Assembly: GCF_020103725.1 (NCBI RefSeq)
Contig: NZ_JAHXBG010000013.1
Location: 124,001-188,000 of the forward strand
DNA from: Hyalangium gracile
GTDB taxonomy: Bacteria > Myxococcota > Myxococcia > Myxococcales > Myxococcaceae
DNA length: 64,000 nt
Direction of reading: 5' to 3'
Positions within the stretch are counted from its first letter, which is position 1; the number at the start of each line of letters is the position of its first letter. Shown one piece after another: positions 33,875 through 42,993 of the stretch. Made by a program: the position numbers and the translations under genes. The notes under the pieces were generated by a model. The model had not been told where the DNA came from. It searched no databases and saw only the letters and a program-made list of their open reading frames with translations.

Positions 33875-36037
33875 TCACCGCTCCACGATGAGTAGCTCCA
33901 CGCGCCGGTTCAGCTCCCGCCCACGGGGGGTGAGGTTGGGGGCGATGGGGCGCGTGTCCCCGAACCCCTCGGACTCCAGACGCGCCGCGTCGATCCCCGC
34001 CTTGATGAGGTGCGCGGCCACCGCCTGGGCCCGATCCTTGGACAGCTGCAGGTTGGCCGCGGAGTCGCCCTGGTTGTCGGTGTGGCCCTCGATGCGCACG
34101 CGCTTGAAGCCGCCGCGCACCAGCAGGTCCACCACCTGCGCCAGCAGGGGGTAGCTGGCCGGGAGGATCACCGCCTTGCCGGTGCCGAACTGGATCTGCT
34201 CGGCCAGCTCGATCCGGTCCTCCTTCACCTCCGCCAGCCGCTTCTTGGGCTCGGGTTCCAACTCGAAGGAGAGCTCCTGGGCGGCGCCGTCGGCTACCTG
34301 GACGGTGCGCGTCTGGGCCAGGAAGCCCTTGCCGGTGACGTTCACCACGTAGCGGCCGGCCGGCAGCTCCAGCTTCGCGGGCGCGGAGGCGGACTCGGAG
34401 GTGGACAGCTCCTGGCTCTTGGGGCCCTGGAAGCTCACGGTGGCCGCCACCGGCTTCTTCTGAGAGGTGGTGGAGACAGTGAACACGGCTGGGCGGGCCT
34501 CGGCCTCCATCAGCAGCTCCACGGTGGACGTCTCTCCCGCCGTGAGCCTCAGGTCATGCTCCACCAGGCGGTAGCCCTCCTTCCGCGCGGCGAGCCGCAC
34601 CGGGCCGGCGGGCAGCTGGTGGGTGAGGAAGCGTCCGCTGCCTGCCTCGGTCGCCACCGGAGGCAGGCCGGCACCGGGCACCGTCACCAGCACGCCGGCG
34701 AGCGCCTGGCGCGTCTGCGCATCTCGCACCACTCCCGACACCTGGGCCGTCTGTGGCGCCTGGACCGTCTGCGGCGGAGGGGTCGTCTGCACCGTCCGGG
34801 AGGGCTCCGGCGCGTCCACCTTCCGCTCGCGCACCGTCTCGACGACGCGCGTCCTTCCGCGGTCCAGCAGGTCCACGGTGTACGAGGCGCCGAAGAAGAG
34901 GTTGAAGGGCGGGGTGGCCGGGACGCCCAGGCCCACGGTGCGGGTGAGGCCGAACTCGGCGCCCACACTGAAGGTGACGTCGCGCACGGCGGTGACCTTG
35001 GCGCCCAGGTTGAACGTCTTGTAGGCCGCGCCGGCCGCGGAGACGGTCTGCCCGTCCGGGGCCACGAGCCCGTCTCCGCCCACGCCCAGCGGGTAGTGGA
35101 GGTTGAACTCGAGGAACGGCGTCACCCCGCGCAGCGGCGCCTCCACGCCCAGGCCCAGGCCCAGGCGGTTGAAGCGGTTGACGTTGAGCGCGTACTCCTC
35201 GGCGGCGTTCAGGCGGGCGCTGCTCACCAGCTCTCCCGTGCCGTCCAGGATGAGGCCCAGGTTGCCGTGGGCGCGCAGCGGCAGCCGGGAGTCCAGCCGC
35301 CTCAAGTCATAGGTGGCGAGCACTCGAGGCGACAATCCGAAGGCCGCGCGATCCAGGTCCTGGTTGCCCACACCGGAGAAGAACAGGGCGCGCAACTCGC
35401 CGCCGGCCCACAGGCCGGGGATCCACTCGCGCGTCCCCCGCACCCCCAGCGTCATGTCCCCCAGCGCCTGGATCAGGTTGGGAGAGGAGCGCGAGTTGGT
35501 GTTCGACGCGGCGGTATAGGAGGCGGAGACCTCGAGGAACTCGAACGGCACATAGGCGAGCGCGAAGGTGCCGGCCGTGCGCGTGTTCTCCGCGTCGCGC
35601 ACCGGGAAGCTGCCGTTCTTGAAGTACTCGCCGGTGGCGGAGAAGCGCAGCAGTCCCCGGGTGCCCAGGTCCGCGCCCGCCACCCGCAGCAGCCCCACGC
35701 CCCCCACCGCGCTGGAGGTGTGGCGCAGGTTCTGGGGCGCCGTCCACCCGTTGCCCAGGGTGGAGGGGGTGGGATCTCCTCCCTCCGCGACGAAGCGCTC
35801 CTGGGTGGAGGCACTCGCAGGAGCGGGAGCAGCGGGCGGTTGAGAGGCCGGCTGCTTGTCATTGTTAGCAGGAGCGGATTTTACTGTTGTCGGTGATGCC
35901 GAGGTGGGTGGGGAACTGGGAGGAAGTGTACTCCCTGAATCCTTGGCTTGTGCGCGGGCGAGGCACGCGACGAGGGTCGCCGTCAGGAGAGAGGCACGCA
36001 GGAGGCTGAGCGGCGGGAAGATTCGCGAGGGACGCAC
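33875..36037 (-). CDS. OmpA-family outer membrane protein with beta-barrel and carboxypeptidase-regulatory-like domain
   Basis: 720 aa. GTG 36037 is chosen because it directly precedes a signal peptide (SLLRASLLTATLVACLARAQ) and lies just below a promoter-like pair; GTG 36085 would add 16 residues. A Ser/Pro linker (35-85) leads into a large beta-rich region (about 85-410, alternating strands such as LLRFSATGEYFKNGSFPVRD and FSVGAEFGLTRTVGLG) that resembles an outer membrane barrel. A CarboxypepD_reg-like domain follows (about 440-500, VSGVVRDAQTRQALAGVLVT), then a second Ig-like unit, then a C-terminal OmpA peptidoglycan-binding domain: IQFGTGKAVILPASYPLLAQ, VRIEGHTDNQGDSAANLQLS, RLESEGFGDTRPIAPNLTPR, NRRVELLI. 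First gene of the three-gene operon. Confidence 0.88.
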   Translation of the reverse strand: MRPSRIFPPLSLLRASLLTATLVACLARAQAKDSGSTLPPSSPPTSASPTTVKSAPANNDKQPASQPPAAPAPASASTQERFVAEGGDPTPSTLGNGWTAPQNLRHTSSAVGGVGLLRVAGADLGTRGLLRFSATGEYFKNGSFPVRDAENTRTAGTFALAYVPFEFLEVSASYTAASNTNSRSSPNLIQALGDMTLGVRGTREWIPGLWAGGELRALFFSGVGNQDLDRAAFGLSPRVLATYDLRRLDSRLPLRAHGNLGLILDGTGELVSSARLNAAEEYALNVNRFNRLGLGLGVEAPLRGVTPFLEFNLHYPLGVGGDGLVAPDGQTVSAAGAAYKTFNLGAKVTAVRDVTFSVGAEFGLTRTVGLGVPATPPFNLFFGASYTVDLLDRGRTRVVETVRERKVDAPEPSRTVQTTPPPQTVQAPQTAQVSGVVRDAQTRQALAGVLVTVPGAGLPPVATEAGSGRFLTHQLPAGPVRLAARKEGYRLVEHDLRLTAGETSTVELLMEAEARPAVFTVSTTSQKKPVAATVSFQGPKSQELSTSESASAPAKLELPAGRYVVNVTGKGFLAQTRTVQVADGAAQELSFELEPEPKKRLAEVKEDRIELAEQIQFGTGKAVILPASYPLLAQVVDLLVRGGFKRVRIEGHTDNQGDSAANLQLSKDRAQAVAAHLIKAGIDAARLESEGFGDTRPIAPNLTPRGRELNRRVELLIVER

Positions 36038-36045
36038 GGCGGCGG

Positions 36046-36073
36046 AGTATACGCTTCGCCTCCACCCTCTCAA
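36046..36073 (-). promoter_or_regulatory. Sigma70-type promoter for the OmpA-lipoprotein-kinase operon
   Basis: On the minus strand, TTGAGA (36073-36068) and TATACT (36051-36046) are 16 bases apart. The predicted transcript would begin at or just before the GTG at 36037, which implies an almost leaderless mRNA if this promoter is used. The divergent hybrid kinase gene begins 150 bases away on the other strand; the rest of the 36038-36225 gap shows nothing else. Confidence 0.5.
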
Positions 36074-36225
36074 TTCTTGGTCCACGTGTGGCTGCGGGGC
36101 GTCTGCTGGTCCGCGAGCGGGTTCAACGGCATGATTCGGTTGGCCAACATCACGACTCAGGCGCGGCAGGGCTTGAGTTCCATTTTTTCCGGAGCCGTGG
36201 CGGCTCCTGTTCGTCGGGGAATGCC

Positions 36226-38730
36226 TTGAGAGTCACCGTATCGCCGGAGCAGCGAGGTCGAGTCCTGGTGATCGGTGCGGGAGCAGCCAGCGAGTCCCTG
36301 GTCTCCCGCCTCTCCGAGAGCGGCTTCCAGTGCGCGGTCGCCGATGACGTGGAGGGCGTGCCGCAGGCGGCGGGCAGCCTCCAGCCGGAGGTCATCCTGC
36401 TGGCCACGGCGGCCAAACGCGCGGCGGAGACGCTCGAGGGCATCCGCAACATCGCCCAATTGCGCAACGTGCCGGTGCTGGCGGACGCCACGCGCTCGCG
36501 CTCGGCCGAGACGCTGAAGAAGCTGGCGGTGGACGGCGTCATCCGCGGCGCCGAGGAGATGGTGCCGCGGCTGGAGGCGGCGCTGCGCGCGGGCCGCCTG
36601 CGAGAGACGGAGGAGCGCACCCGGCTGCGGATGGGCATGCTCCTGGAGATCACCGAGGCGGCCACCAGCTCGCTGGAGCTGGACGCCATCCTGCGCATCG
36701 CGGTGGACAAGGTGGGCCGCGTCACCGGCTCGGATCGCTGCTCGGTGGTGCTGGTGGAGGGCTCGCACGCCCGCACCGGCACGGTGGTGGCCACGCAGGA
36801 GGATCCGTCGCTGGTGCAGCTGGAGATCGAGATCTCCCGCTACCCGGAGCTGCGCCGCGCCCTGGAGACGCGCCAGCCGGTGCTCATCGAGCGCGCGGAG
36901 AACGATCCGCTGATGGCGGAGGTGCGGCCCAACATCATGGCGGTGGGCGTGCACTCGGTGCTGGTGCAGCCGCTGGTGTGCCAGGACGAGCTGATGGGCG
37001 CGCTCTTCCTGCGGCACTCGCGCGTGGGCACCACGTTCGGCCGGGACGAGCAGGCCTTCGCGCAGGCGGTGGCCGCGGTGCTGGCCAACTCCATCCGCAA
37101 CGCGCGGCTGCACACCGCCGTCAAGCGCAAGCGCGAGGACCTGGAGCTGGCGTACGTGGAGCGCTACCGCGAGCTCTCGGACGCCAACCGCCGCCTCAAG
37201 GAGCTCAACCGGCTCAAGGACGAGATCATCGCGGTGTGCAGCCATGATCTGCGCGCCCCGCTGCAGGTGCTGCTGGGCCACGGCCGGCTGCTGCTGGAGG
37301 GCCCTGTCACGGCGGATCAGAAGATGTCCGTCGAGGCGATGATCCGCCAGGGCCGGAAGATCCTCGGCCTGGTCGAGTCGCTGCTGGAGAAGGGCAAGGG
37401 CGAGGCGGCGCGGCTGTCCATCGAGCCGCGCAAGCTGGACATGTCCGTGCTCTGCAAGGAGAGCACGACCGAGCTGAACATCCTGGCCTCGCAGCGCGGC
37501 ATCACCCTGCGCGCCGAGTCGTCCGAGAGCCTGATGCTCATCGGTGACGAGGTGAAGCTGCACGAGGTGCTGCAGAACCTCATCACCAACGCCATCCACC
37601 ACGCCAAGGACAAGGGCCAGGTGGTGGTGCGAGCCATCCGGCTGACGCGGCCGGACGGCGACGCGGTGAAGATCACCGTGCAGGACGACGGGCCGGGCAT
37701 CCCGCCGGACGAGGTGCACCTGGTGTTCGACCGCTACCGCCACGGGCCGAAGGGCACGGGGCTGGGGCTGGCCATCTGCAAGGAGTTCGTCGAGCTGCAC
37801 GGCGGGGAGATCTGGGCGGAGAACTCGCCGGAGGGCGGCTGCATCTTCGTCTTCACGCTGCCCATGGCGCAGGAGGCGCTGCGCAAGTCGCAGACGCCGG
37901 TGCCCATCGAGCCGCAGCAGCCGCGCGTGCTGGTGGTGGAGGACGAGGCGGAGATCGCCGCGGTGCTGGCGGAGGTGCTGCGCTCGCGCTACCGGGTGGA
38001 GGTGGCGCGCGACGGGCAGGAGGGCGTGGCCAAGGCGCGCAACCTGCGCCCGGATCTGGTGGTGATGGACGTGTTCCTGCCCAAGCTGGACGGCCTGGAG
38101 GCCACGGTGGCGCTCAAGTCCTCCACGGACACGGCGCACATCCCCGTCATCCTCCTGTCCGCGCACCAGGGGGTGGCGGAGAAGGTCCGCGCGCTGAACC
38201 TGGGCGCCGTGGACTACATGAGCAAGCCCTTCAACGCGATGGAGCTGCTCAACCGCACCGAGCGGGCCCTGAAGGCGCCTCCCGGCGGGGTGGGGGAGGG
38301 CAACCGGGTGGGCTCGCCGGCGGTGCGCATGGGGGGCGACCCGGGCACCAACCTGTACGACAAGCGCGGCCTGCTGGTGAAGCTGGAGGTGGAGGTGTCC
38401 AAGAGCCGCCGCTACCACCGGCACATGTGCGTGGCGGTGCTGCGGCCGGAGCGCCCCCAGGCCGACGTGCCCAAGGGCGCCACGGACGTGCTGCGCAAGC
38501 TCTTGAGGGCGCCGGACGCCGTGGCCCACATGGGCTCGGGCGTGTTCGCCATCATGCTGCCCGAGTGCGATGTAGGAGGCGCACGGACCGTCATCCAGCG
38601 CCTGCTGCCGGAGATGCAGTCCGTCACGGGCATCGCCTACCAGCAGGCGGTGGCGGACGTGAGCCAGGACAGCGATCCGGTGGATCGGATTCTGGACAGG
38701 CTCGGGGCCCCCATCGCCAGTCTGAGCTGA
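36226..38730 (+). CDS. Hybrid histidine kinase: receiver-like, GAF, kinase, receiver, degenerate GGDEF
   Basis: 834 aa from TTG 36226 (GGGGAA upstream); in-frame starts further up would add non-conserved residues. Residues 10-115 look like a receiver domain without the phospho-acceptor Asp (VLVIGAGAASESLVSRLSES). GAF domain about 135-295 (SSLELDAILRIAVDKVGRVT, GVHSVLVQPLVCQDELMGAL). HisKA with H340 (VCSHDLRAPLQ), HATPase about 430-550 (NLITNAIHHAK, DDGPGIPPDE, GTGLGLAICKEF). Receiver with D615 (VVMDVFLP) and Lys in MSKPF. The final ~120 residues resemble a GGDEF domain (DKRGLLVKLEVEVSKSRRYH, LRAPDAVAHMGSGVFAIMLP) but the GGDEF signature is HMGSGVF, so it cannot be an active diguanylate cyclase. 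Divergent from the OmpA operon. Confidence 0.9.
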   Translation: MRVTVSPEQRGRVLVIGAGAASESLVSRLSESGFQCAVADDVEGVPQAAGSLQPEVILLATAAKRAAETLEGIRNIAQLRNVPVLADATRSRSAETLKKLAVDGVIRGAEEMVPRLEAALRAGRLRETEERTRLRMGMLLEITEAATSSLELDAILRIAVDKVGRVTGSDRCSVVLVEGSHARTGTVVATQEDPSLVQLEIEISRYPELRRALETRQPVLIERAENDPLMAEVRPNIMAVGVHSVLVQPLVCQDELMGALFLRHSRVGTTFGRDEQAFAQAVAAVLANSIRNARLHTAVKRKREDLELAYVERYRELSDANRRLKELNRLKDEIIAVCSHDLRAPLQVLLGHGRLLLEGPVTADQKMSVEAMIRQGRKILGLVESLLEKGKGEAARLSIEPRKLDMSVLCKESTTELNILASQRGITLRAESSESLMLIGDEVKLHEVLQNLITNAIHHAKDKGQVVVRAIRLTRPDGDAVKITVQDDGPGIPPDEVHLVFDRYRHGPKGTGLGLAICKEFVELHGGEIWAENSPEGGCIFVFTLPMAQEALRKSQTPVPIEPQQPRVLVVEDEAEIAAVLAEVLRSRYRVEVARDGQEGVAKARNLRPDLVVMDVFLPKLDGLEATVALKSSTDTAHIPVILLSAHQGVAEKVRALNLGAVDYMSKPFNAMELLNRTERALKAPPGGVGEGNRVGSPAVRMGGDPGTNLYDKRGLLVKLEVEVSKSRRYHRHMCVAVLRPERPQADVPKGATDVLRKLLRAPDAVAHMGSGVFAIMLPECDVGGARTVIQRLLPEMQSVTGIAYQQAVADVSQDSDPVDRILDRLGAPIASLS

Positions 38731-38761
38731 CGACCTGCGCGGCGGACGCGCACGCGCTACA

Positions 38762-40642
38762 ATGAGAGCCAGCGTGCGCTCCCTTCGTGCCAGCCGAGCC
38801 GTGCCGCTGCTCCTCCTCGTGGGCCTGTCCGCGGCGGCCGCGCCGCCCAGGCGCCCCAAGGTGGACCGCGAGGCGATGCGTGAGGCCATCAACGCGGGGG
38901 TGGAGCGGGAGGACTTCTCCTCACCCGCCAGCTACGCGCACTTCCTCCAGGCCCGGCTGCTGCACCATGCGGGCTCCCACCGCGCGGCGGCGGACGAGCT
39001 GCGGCTGGCGCTCGCCACGGACGAGGGCAACCCCTACCTGCTCACCCAGCTGGGCGAGGAGTACGCGCGCCTGGGGGACCTCAACAAGGCGGAGGCGGAG
39101 CTGCGCCGGGCGGTGGAGGTGGCCTCCCGGTACTACCCGGCCCACGTGATGCTCGGGCGCGTCCTGCTGGAGGCTGGGCGCTACCCGAAGGCGCGGATGC
39201 ACCTGCGCCGGGCGGTGACGCTCAAGCCTCGCGAGCCCGAGGCCTACCTCGTCCTGGCGCAGCTCCACCTGGAGGCCAAGCAGCCGGAGGAGGCGGTGAA
39301 GGTGGTGGAGGAGCTGGCCGCGGCGCTCCCGGGGGAGGCCTCCGGGTACCGCCGCCTGGGCCTGGCTCTGGCCGAGCGTGGAGACAAGGCCCGGGCCGAG
39401 AAGCTGCTCGTCCAGGCCATCGAGCGGGATCCGGCGGACGTCGAGGTCTCGATGACGCTGGCGCGGCTGTACGAGGCCAGCGGGCGCTCCTCCGAGGCCG
39501 AGGAGTGTCTGGCCCGAGCGCTCGAGCATGACCCGGACAACCGCGACGTGCTGCTGTCGGCGGGGCGCATTGCCCTCAAGCTCGGCTCGGCCACGCGGGC
39601 GCGGGCCTACTTCGACCGGCTGCTGTCGCTCTCGGACGATCCCGAGCTGACGGTGCGGGTGGCCTTCGCCTTCCTGGCCTCGCGGGAGACGGCCGCCGCC
39701 GCGGAGGTGCTGGACATGGCCCGCCGCGGGCGCCCGAAGGAGCCCCGCATCTCCTATTACGCCGGTCTGGTGCACGAGCGGCAGCGCCACTACGCCCAGG
39801 CCGCCGCCGCCTACGCCGAGGTGCCCGAGTCCTCCGAGCTCTTCGACGAGGTGCGCTCCCGGCGCGCGCAGTGCCTCTCGCGGGCGGGGCAGCATTCCCA
39901 GGCGCTCGCGCTCTTCGAGACCTCCCTGGCGGAGGCTCCGGACGACGCGAGCCTGCGGGTGCAGTATGCCCGGGCGCTCGAGCGGAGCGGCGCCGCGGAC
40001 CGGGCCGAGGCCGTGCTGAAGGAGGCCCTGGCACGCACCCCCGCCCCCGAGCTGTACGAGGCGCTCGCCTCCACCCTGCACCGGCGGGGCCGCTCGGCGG
40101 AGGGGGTGGCGCTGCTGAGCGAGGCCGTCTCCCGGAAGCCGCGGGACGAGGCGCTCCTGTACGCGCTGGGCGCCGCCTACGATCAGCAGGGAGACGCGGA
40201 CAAGGCCCTGGCGCAGATGCGCGCCGTGCTGGCCATCAACGCGGACAACGCCGCGGCGATGAACTTCATCGGCTATCTGCTGGCCCAGAAGCGCCGCGAT
40301 CTCTCCGAGGCGGAGCGGCTGGTGCTGCGCGCGCTGGAGCTGCGGCCGGACACCGGCGCCTTCCTGGACTCGCTGGGCTGGGTCTACTTCCAGCGCGGGG
40401 AGTATCAGCGCGCCGTGGAGGCGCTGGAGCGGGCCACGCAGCTGGAACCGGACGAGCCCGTCATCCTGGAACACCTGGGAGACGCCTACCGGCAGACCTC
40501 CCGGCGCGCGGAGGCGGTGACCACGTGGCGCCGCGCCATCGAGGTGCTGACCCTGGACCCGGAGGCCGCCGATCCCCCCCTCCAGCGGATGCTGCTCGAG
40601 CGGAAGCTGAAGATGCTGTCCACGGAGGCTGCGGGCCGCTAA
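38762..40642 (+). CDS. Secreted TPR-repeat protein
   Basis: 626 aa from ATG with a signal peptide (AVPLLLLVGLSAAAAPP). About 14 tetratricopeptide repeats fill residues 60-610, for example PYLLTQLGEEYARLGDLNKA, YYPAHVMLGRVLLEAGRYPK, LLYALGAAYDQQGDADKALA and AFLDSLGWVYFQRGEYQRAV. TPRs form a right-handed solenoid for protein binding; no catalytic domain is present. It lies 31 bp after the hybrid kinase gene and 14 bp before the hydrolase. Similar long TPR proteins in myxobacteria act in envelope complexes, but a specific role cannot be given. Confidence 0.88.
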   Translation: MRASVRSLRASRAVPLLLLVGLSAAAAPPRRPKVDREAMREAINAGVEREDFSSPASYAHFLQARLLHHAGSHRAAADELRLALATDEGNPYLLTQLGEEYARLGDLNKAEAELRRAVEVASRYYPAHVMLGRVLLEAGRYPKARMHLRRAVTLKPREPEAYLVLAQLHLEAKQPEEAVKVVEELAAALPGEASGYRRLGLALAERGDKARAEKLLVQAIERDPADVEVSMTLARLYEASGRSSEAEECLARALEHDPDNRDVLLSAGRIALKLGSATRARAYFDRLLSLSDDPELTVRVAFAFLASRETAAAAEVLDMARRGRPKEPRISYYAGLVHERQRHYAQAAAAYAEVPESSELFDEVRSRRAQCLSRAGQHSQALALFETSLAEAPDDASLRVQYARALERSGAADRAEAVLKEALARTPAPELYEALASTLHRRGRSAEGVALLSEAVSRKPRDEALLYALGAAYDQQGDADKALAQMRAVLAINADNAAAMNFIGYLLAQKRRDLSEAERLVLRALELRPDTGAFLDSLGWVYFQRGEYQRAVEALERATQLEPDEPVILEHLGDAYRQTSRRAEAVTTWRRAIEVLTLDPEAADPPLQRMLLERKLKMLSTEAAGR

Positions 40643-40656
40643 GTTCACGGCTCGAT

Positions 40657-41496
40657 ATGGCGCGCCACGACGAGGGCTTCTTCACCGCGAAGGACCACCT
40701 CCGGCTCTTCTGGACGTTGGACCTGCCGGAGGCTCCGCCGAGGGCCCATGTGGCGATCGTGCACGGCTATGCCGACCACATCGGCCGCTACCGTCCCGTC
40801 ACGGAGGCGCTGGTCGCCGAGGGCTTCGCGGTTCACGGCATGGACTACCGGGGCCACGGCCGGGCGGACGGCCGCCGCGGCTACTGCGACCGGTGGCCGG
40901 ACTACGTGGACGATCTGGCCCTCTTCTGGGAGCGGGTCCGCAAGGCGGCCGCCGGGCAGAAGGTCTTCCTGCTGGGGCACAGCCACGGCGGGCTGATGGC
41001 CGCCCACCTGGCGGCGCGCGGTGGGCTGGATGGCGCGGGCGGGCTGGTGCTGTCAGCCCCCTACCTCAAGCTGGCCATCGTTCCTCCCGCCACGAAGCTG
41101 CTGGCGGCGCGCCTGGTGGGGAAGGTGATTCCCTGGCTGCCCATCCAGAACGAGCTCAAGCCGGAGCACCTCACGCGGGACGCGGCCATCGTCCGCGCCA
41201 CGGCCGAGGACCCGCTCTACATCCGCACGGTGACGCCGCGCTGGTTCGTCGAGTCCACCCAGGCCCAGGCCGAGGCCCTGGCCCAGGCCGTTCGGGTGAC
41301 AGCACCCATTTTCATCTTCTGCGGATCGAATGACGGCGTGGCCGCGCCGGCGGCGGCGCGGTCCTTCTTCGAGACGGTGGGGTCCACGGACAAGAAGTTC
41401 AAGGAGTATCCCGGCATGTTGCACGAGCCGCTCAACGAGGTGGGGCGCGACGAGGTGTTCCGGGACATCTCCAACTGGATCTCCGCCCATCTCTGA
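40657..41496 (+). CDS. Alpha/beta hydrolase, monoacylglycerol-lipase-like
   Basis: 279 aa. Serine hydrolase of the Hydrolase_4 (S33-like) family: oxyanion strand VAIVHGYADHIGRY, nucleophile elbow GHSHGGLMAAH, acid FCGSNDGVA, and catalytic His GMLHEPLNE near the C terminus. The conserved MDYRGHGRADG is also the family pattern. No signal peptide, so cytoplasmic. Expected to hydrolyse monoacylglycerol or a related ester. Start ATG 40657 follows the TPR stop by 14 bp. Confidence 0.9.
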   Translation: MARHDEGFFTAKDHLRLFWTLDLPEAPPRAHVAIVHGYADHIGRYRPVTEALVAEGFAVHGMDYRGHGRADGRRGYCDRWPDYVDDLALFWERVRKAAAGQKVFLLGHSHGGLMAAHLAARGGLDGAGGLVLSAPYLKLAIVPPATKLLAARLVGKVIPWLPIQNELKPEHLTRDAAIVRATAEDPLYIRTVTPRWFVESTQAQAEALAQAVRVTAPIFIFCGSNDGVAAPAAARSFFETVGSTDKKFKEYPGMLHEPLNEVGRDEVFRDISNWISAHL

Positions 41497-41545
41497 CATA
41501 ATCAGGGCGCGGTCTTCAGCGACTGACGCTCCCGAGGTTCACCGC

Positions 41546-41887
41546 ATGGCTGAGAGCGAAACGGGCATCATCGGCAAGGGCATCGTCATCAAGGGCAGCC
41601 TCACGGGCGGCGGAGATCTCGTCATCGAGGGGCGGGTGGAGGGGCAGATCGCCCTGAAGAACCACCTCACCATCGAGAGCACGGGCAAGGTCCAGGCGGA
41701 CATCCGCGCCGAGGAGCTCACCATCAACGGCGAGGCCAGCGGCAACATCGACGCCTCGACGCGGGTGTCCATCAACGCGTCGGCGAAGGTGGCCGGCGAC
41801 ATCAAGGCTCCGCGCGTCATCATCGAGGATGGGGCCGTGTTCAACGGCTCCATCGAGATGGAAGTGAAGCTGCCGGACGACATCTAG
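41546..41887 (+). CDS. bacN: Bactofilin BacN
   Basis: 113 aa consisting of almost nothing but the bactofilin beta-helix: GIVIKGSLTGGGDLVIEGRV, GQIALKNHLTIESTGKVQAD, GEASGNIDASTRVSINASAK, VAGDIKAPRVIIEDGAVFNG. Bactofilins self-assemble into nucleotide-independent filaments. The order three bactofilins then a ParB-like gene matches M. xanthus bacNOP-padC, where filaments extend from the poles and anchor the chromosome segregation machinery; the symbols are assigned by that order. No terminator is visible between this gene and the next, 57 bp downstream. Confidence 0.88.
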   Translation: MAESETGIIGKGIVIKGSLTGGGDLVIEGRVEGQIALKNHLTIESTGKVQADIRAEELTINGEASGNIDASTRVSINASAKVAGDIKAPRVIIEDGAVFNGSIEMEVKLPDDI

Positions 41888-41944
41888 CAAGTCCCTGCCG
41901 TCGAGGGACGACGAAGCACAACCCTTCGGAGGGGTGCAACACTC

Positions 41945-42268
41945 ATGGCGAATACGGTCATTGGTTCGAGCATCGTCATCGACGGGGAGATCTCCGGTGA
42001 CGAGGATCTGGTCATCCAGGGCACGGTGAAGGGGAAGATCTCCCTGAAGGAGAGCCTCTTCGTGGAGGGCAGCGGCGTCGTCGAGGCGGACATCGAGACG
42101 CAGAACGTGGAGATCGCCGGCCGGGTGACGGGCAACATCGTCGCCAGCGACAAGGTCGAGCTCAAGCAGGACTGCCGCGTGGTGGGCGACATCAAGGCCC
42201 CTCGCATCCTCATTGCCGACGGAGCCTCCTTCAAGGGCAACGTCGACATGGATCAGAAGGAGCGCTGA
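41945..42268 (+). CDS. bacO: Bactofilin BacO
   Basis: 107 aa, bactofilin domain over its whole length: SSIVIDGEISGDEDLVIQGT, GKISLKESLFVEGSGVVEAD, GRVTGNIVASDKVELKQDCR, VVGDIKAPRILIADGASFKG. Start ATG 41945 follows CGGAGGGG. The last codons overlap nothing; the third paralogue starts 3 bp later. The same hexad repeat period and ends as its two neighbours argue for tandem duplication. Expected to co-polymerise with BacN and BacP. Confidence 0.88.
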   Translation: MANTVIGSSIVIDGEISGDEDLVIQGTVKGKISLKESLFVEGSGVVEADIETQNVEIAGRVTGNIVASDKVELKQDCRVVGDIKAPRILIADGASFKGNVDMDQKER

Positions 42269-42271
42269 CGC

Positions 42272-42925
42272 GTGGCCATCGCGAAAGAGACGGCCGGCGC
42301 GACCGGCGACAACACGGTGGTGGGGCCGTCCATCCTCATCAGCGGCAAGCTGACGGGTGACGAGGACCTCACGGTCCGTGGCCGCGTGGAGGGCGAGCTG
42401 ACGCTCAGCAAGACCCTCATCGTGGAGACCACGGGCGTGGTGAAGGCGAACGTGGCGGTGCGCAACGCCATCGTCAGCGGGGTGGTGGTGGGCAACATCA
42501 ACGCCACCGAGAGCGTGGAGCTCACCCGCGAGGGCCGCATGGTGGGCGACATCCGCGCCCCGCGCGTCATCATCGTGGACGGCGCCAGCTTCCGCGGTCG
42601 GGTGGACATGGGCGAGGTGGAGCCGGGCCGCGTGCCGGCCTCGCGCCCCGCGGTGGCGCGTCCCACGGTGCGTCCGGGGGCTGCTCCGGCGCGTCCGACG
42701 ACTCCGGCGGCACGTCCGGCCGGTCGTCCCGCTCCGCCGCCGCCGCCGGCCGCCAGGCCTGCGACCAAGCCCGTGCCACCGCCGCCGCCCGCCCCCGCCG
42801 CTGGGGCGACCGGGGCCGCTGGGGCTGCTGGGACGCCCCCCAAGGGAGAGCCCGCCGCCCCGGTTCCTCCAGTCGTGGGCGCTGGCGCGAAGAAGAAGGT
42901 CGTGGTGAAGAAGAAGGCCCGCTAG
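42272..42925 (+). CDS. bacP: Bactofilin BacP with Pro/Ala-rich basic tail
   Basis: 217 aa from GTG. Bactofilin domain at about 15-115 (PSILISGKLTGDEDLTVRGR, GELTLSKTLIVETTGVVKAN, VVVGNINATESVELTREGRM, VGDIRAPRVIIVDGASFRGR). Residues 120-205 are a Pro/Ala-rich linker and the protein ends KKKVVVKKKAR, a short basic peptide also found at the end of M. xanthus BacP. There BacP is the main scaffold of the subpolar filaments. padC follows after 68 bp. Confidence 0.9.
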   Translation: MAIAKETAGATGDNTVVGPSILISGKLTGDEDLTVRGRVEGELTLSKTLIVETTGVVKANVAVRNAIVSGVVVGNINATESVELTREGRMVGDIRAPRVIIVDGASFRGRVDMGEVEPGRVPASRPAVARPTVRPGAAPARPTTPAARPAGRPAPPPPPAARPATKPVPPPPPAPAAGATGAAGAAGTPPKGEPAAPVPPVVGAGAKKKVVVKKKAR

Positions 42926-42993
42926 AACGGGCTTTCGTCGTGCCGGCACCGTGAGGTGCCGCGTTACGGCGCTGGACCGAGCCAGGGGTGCCG

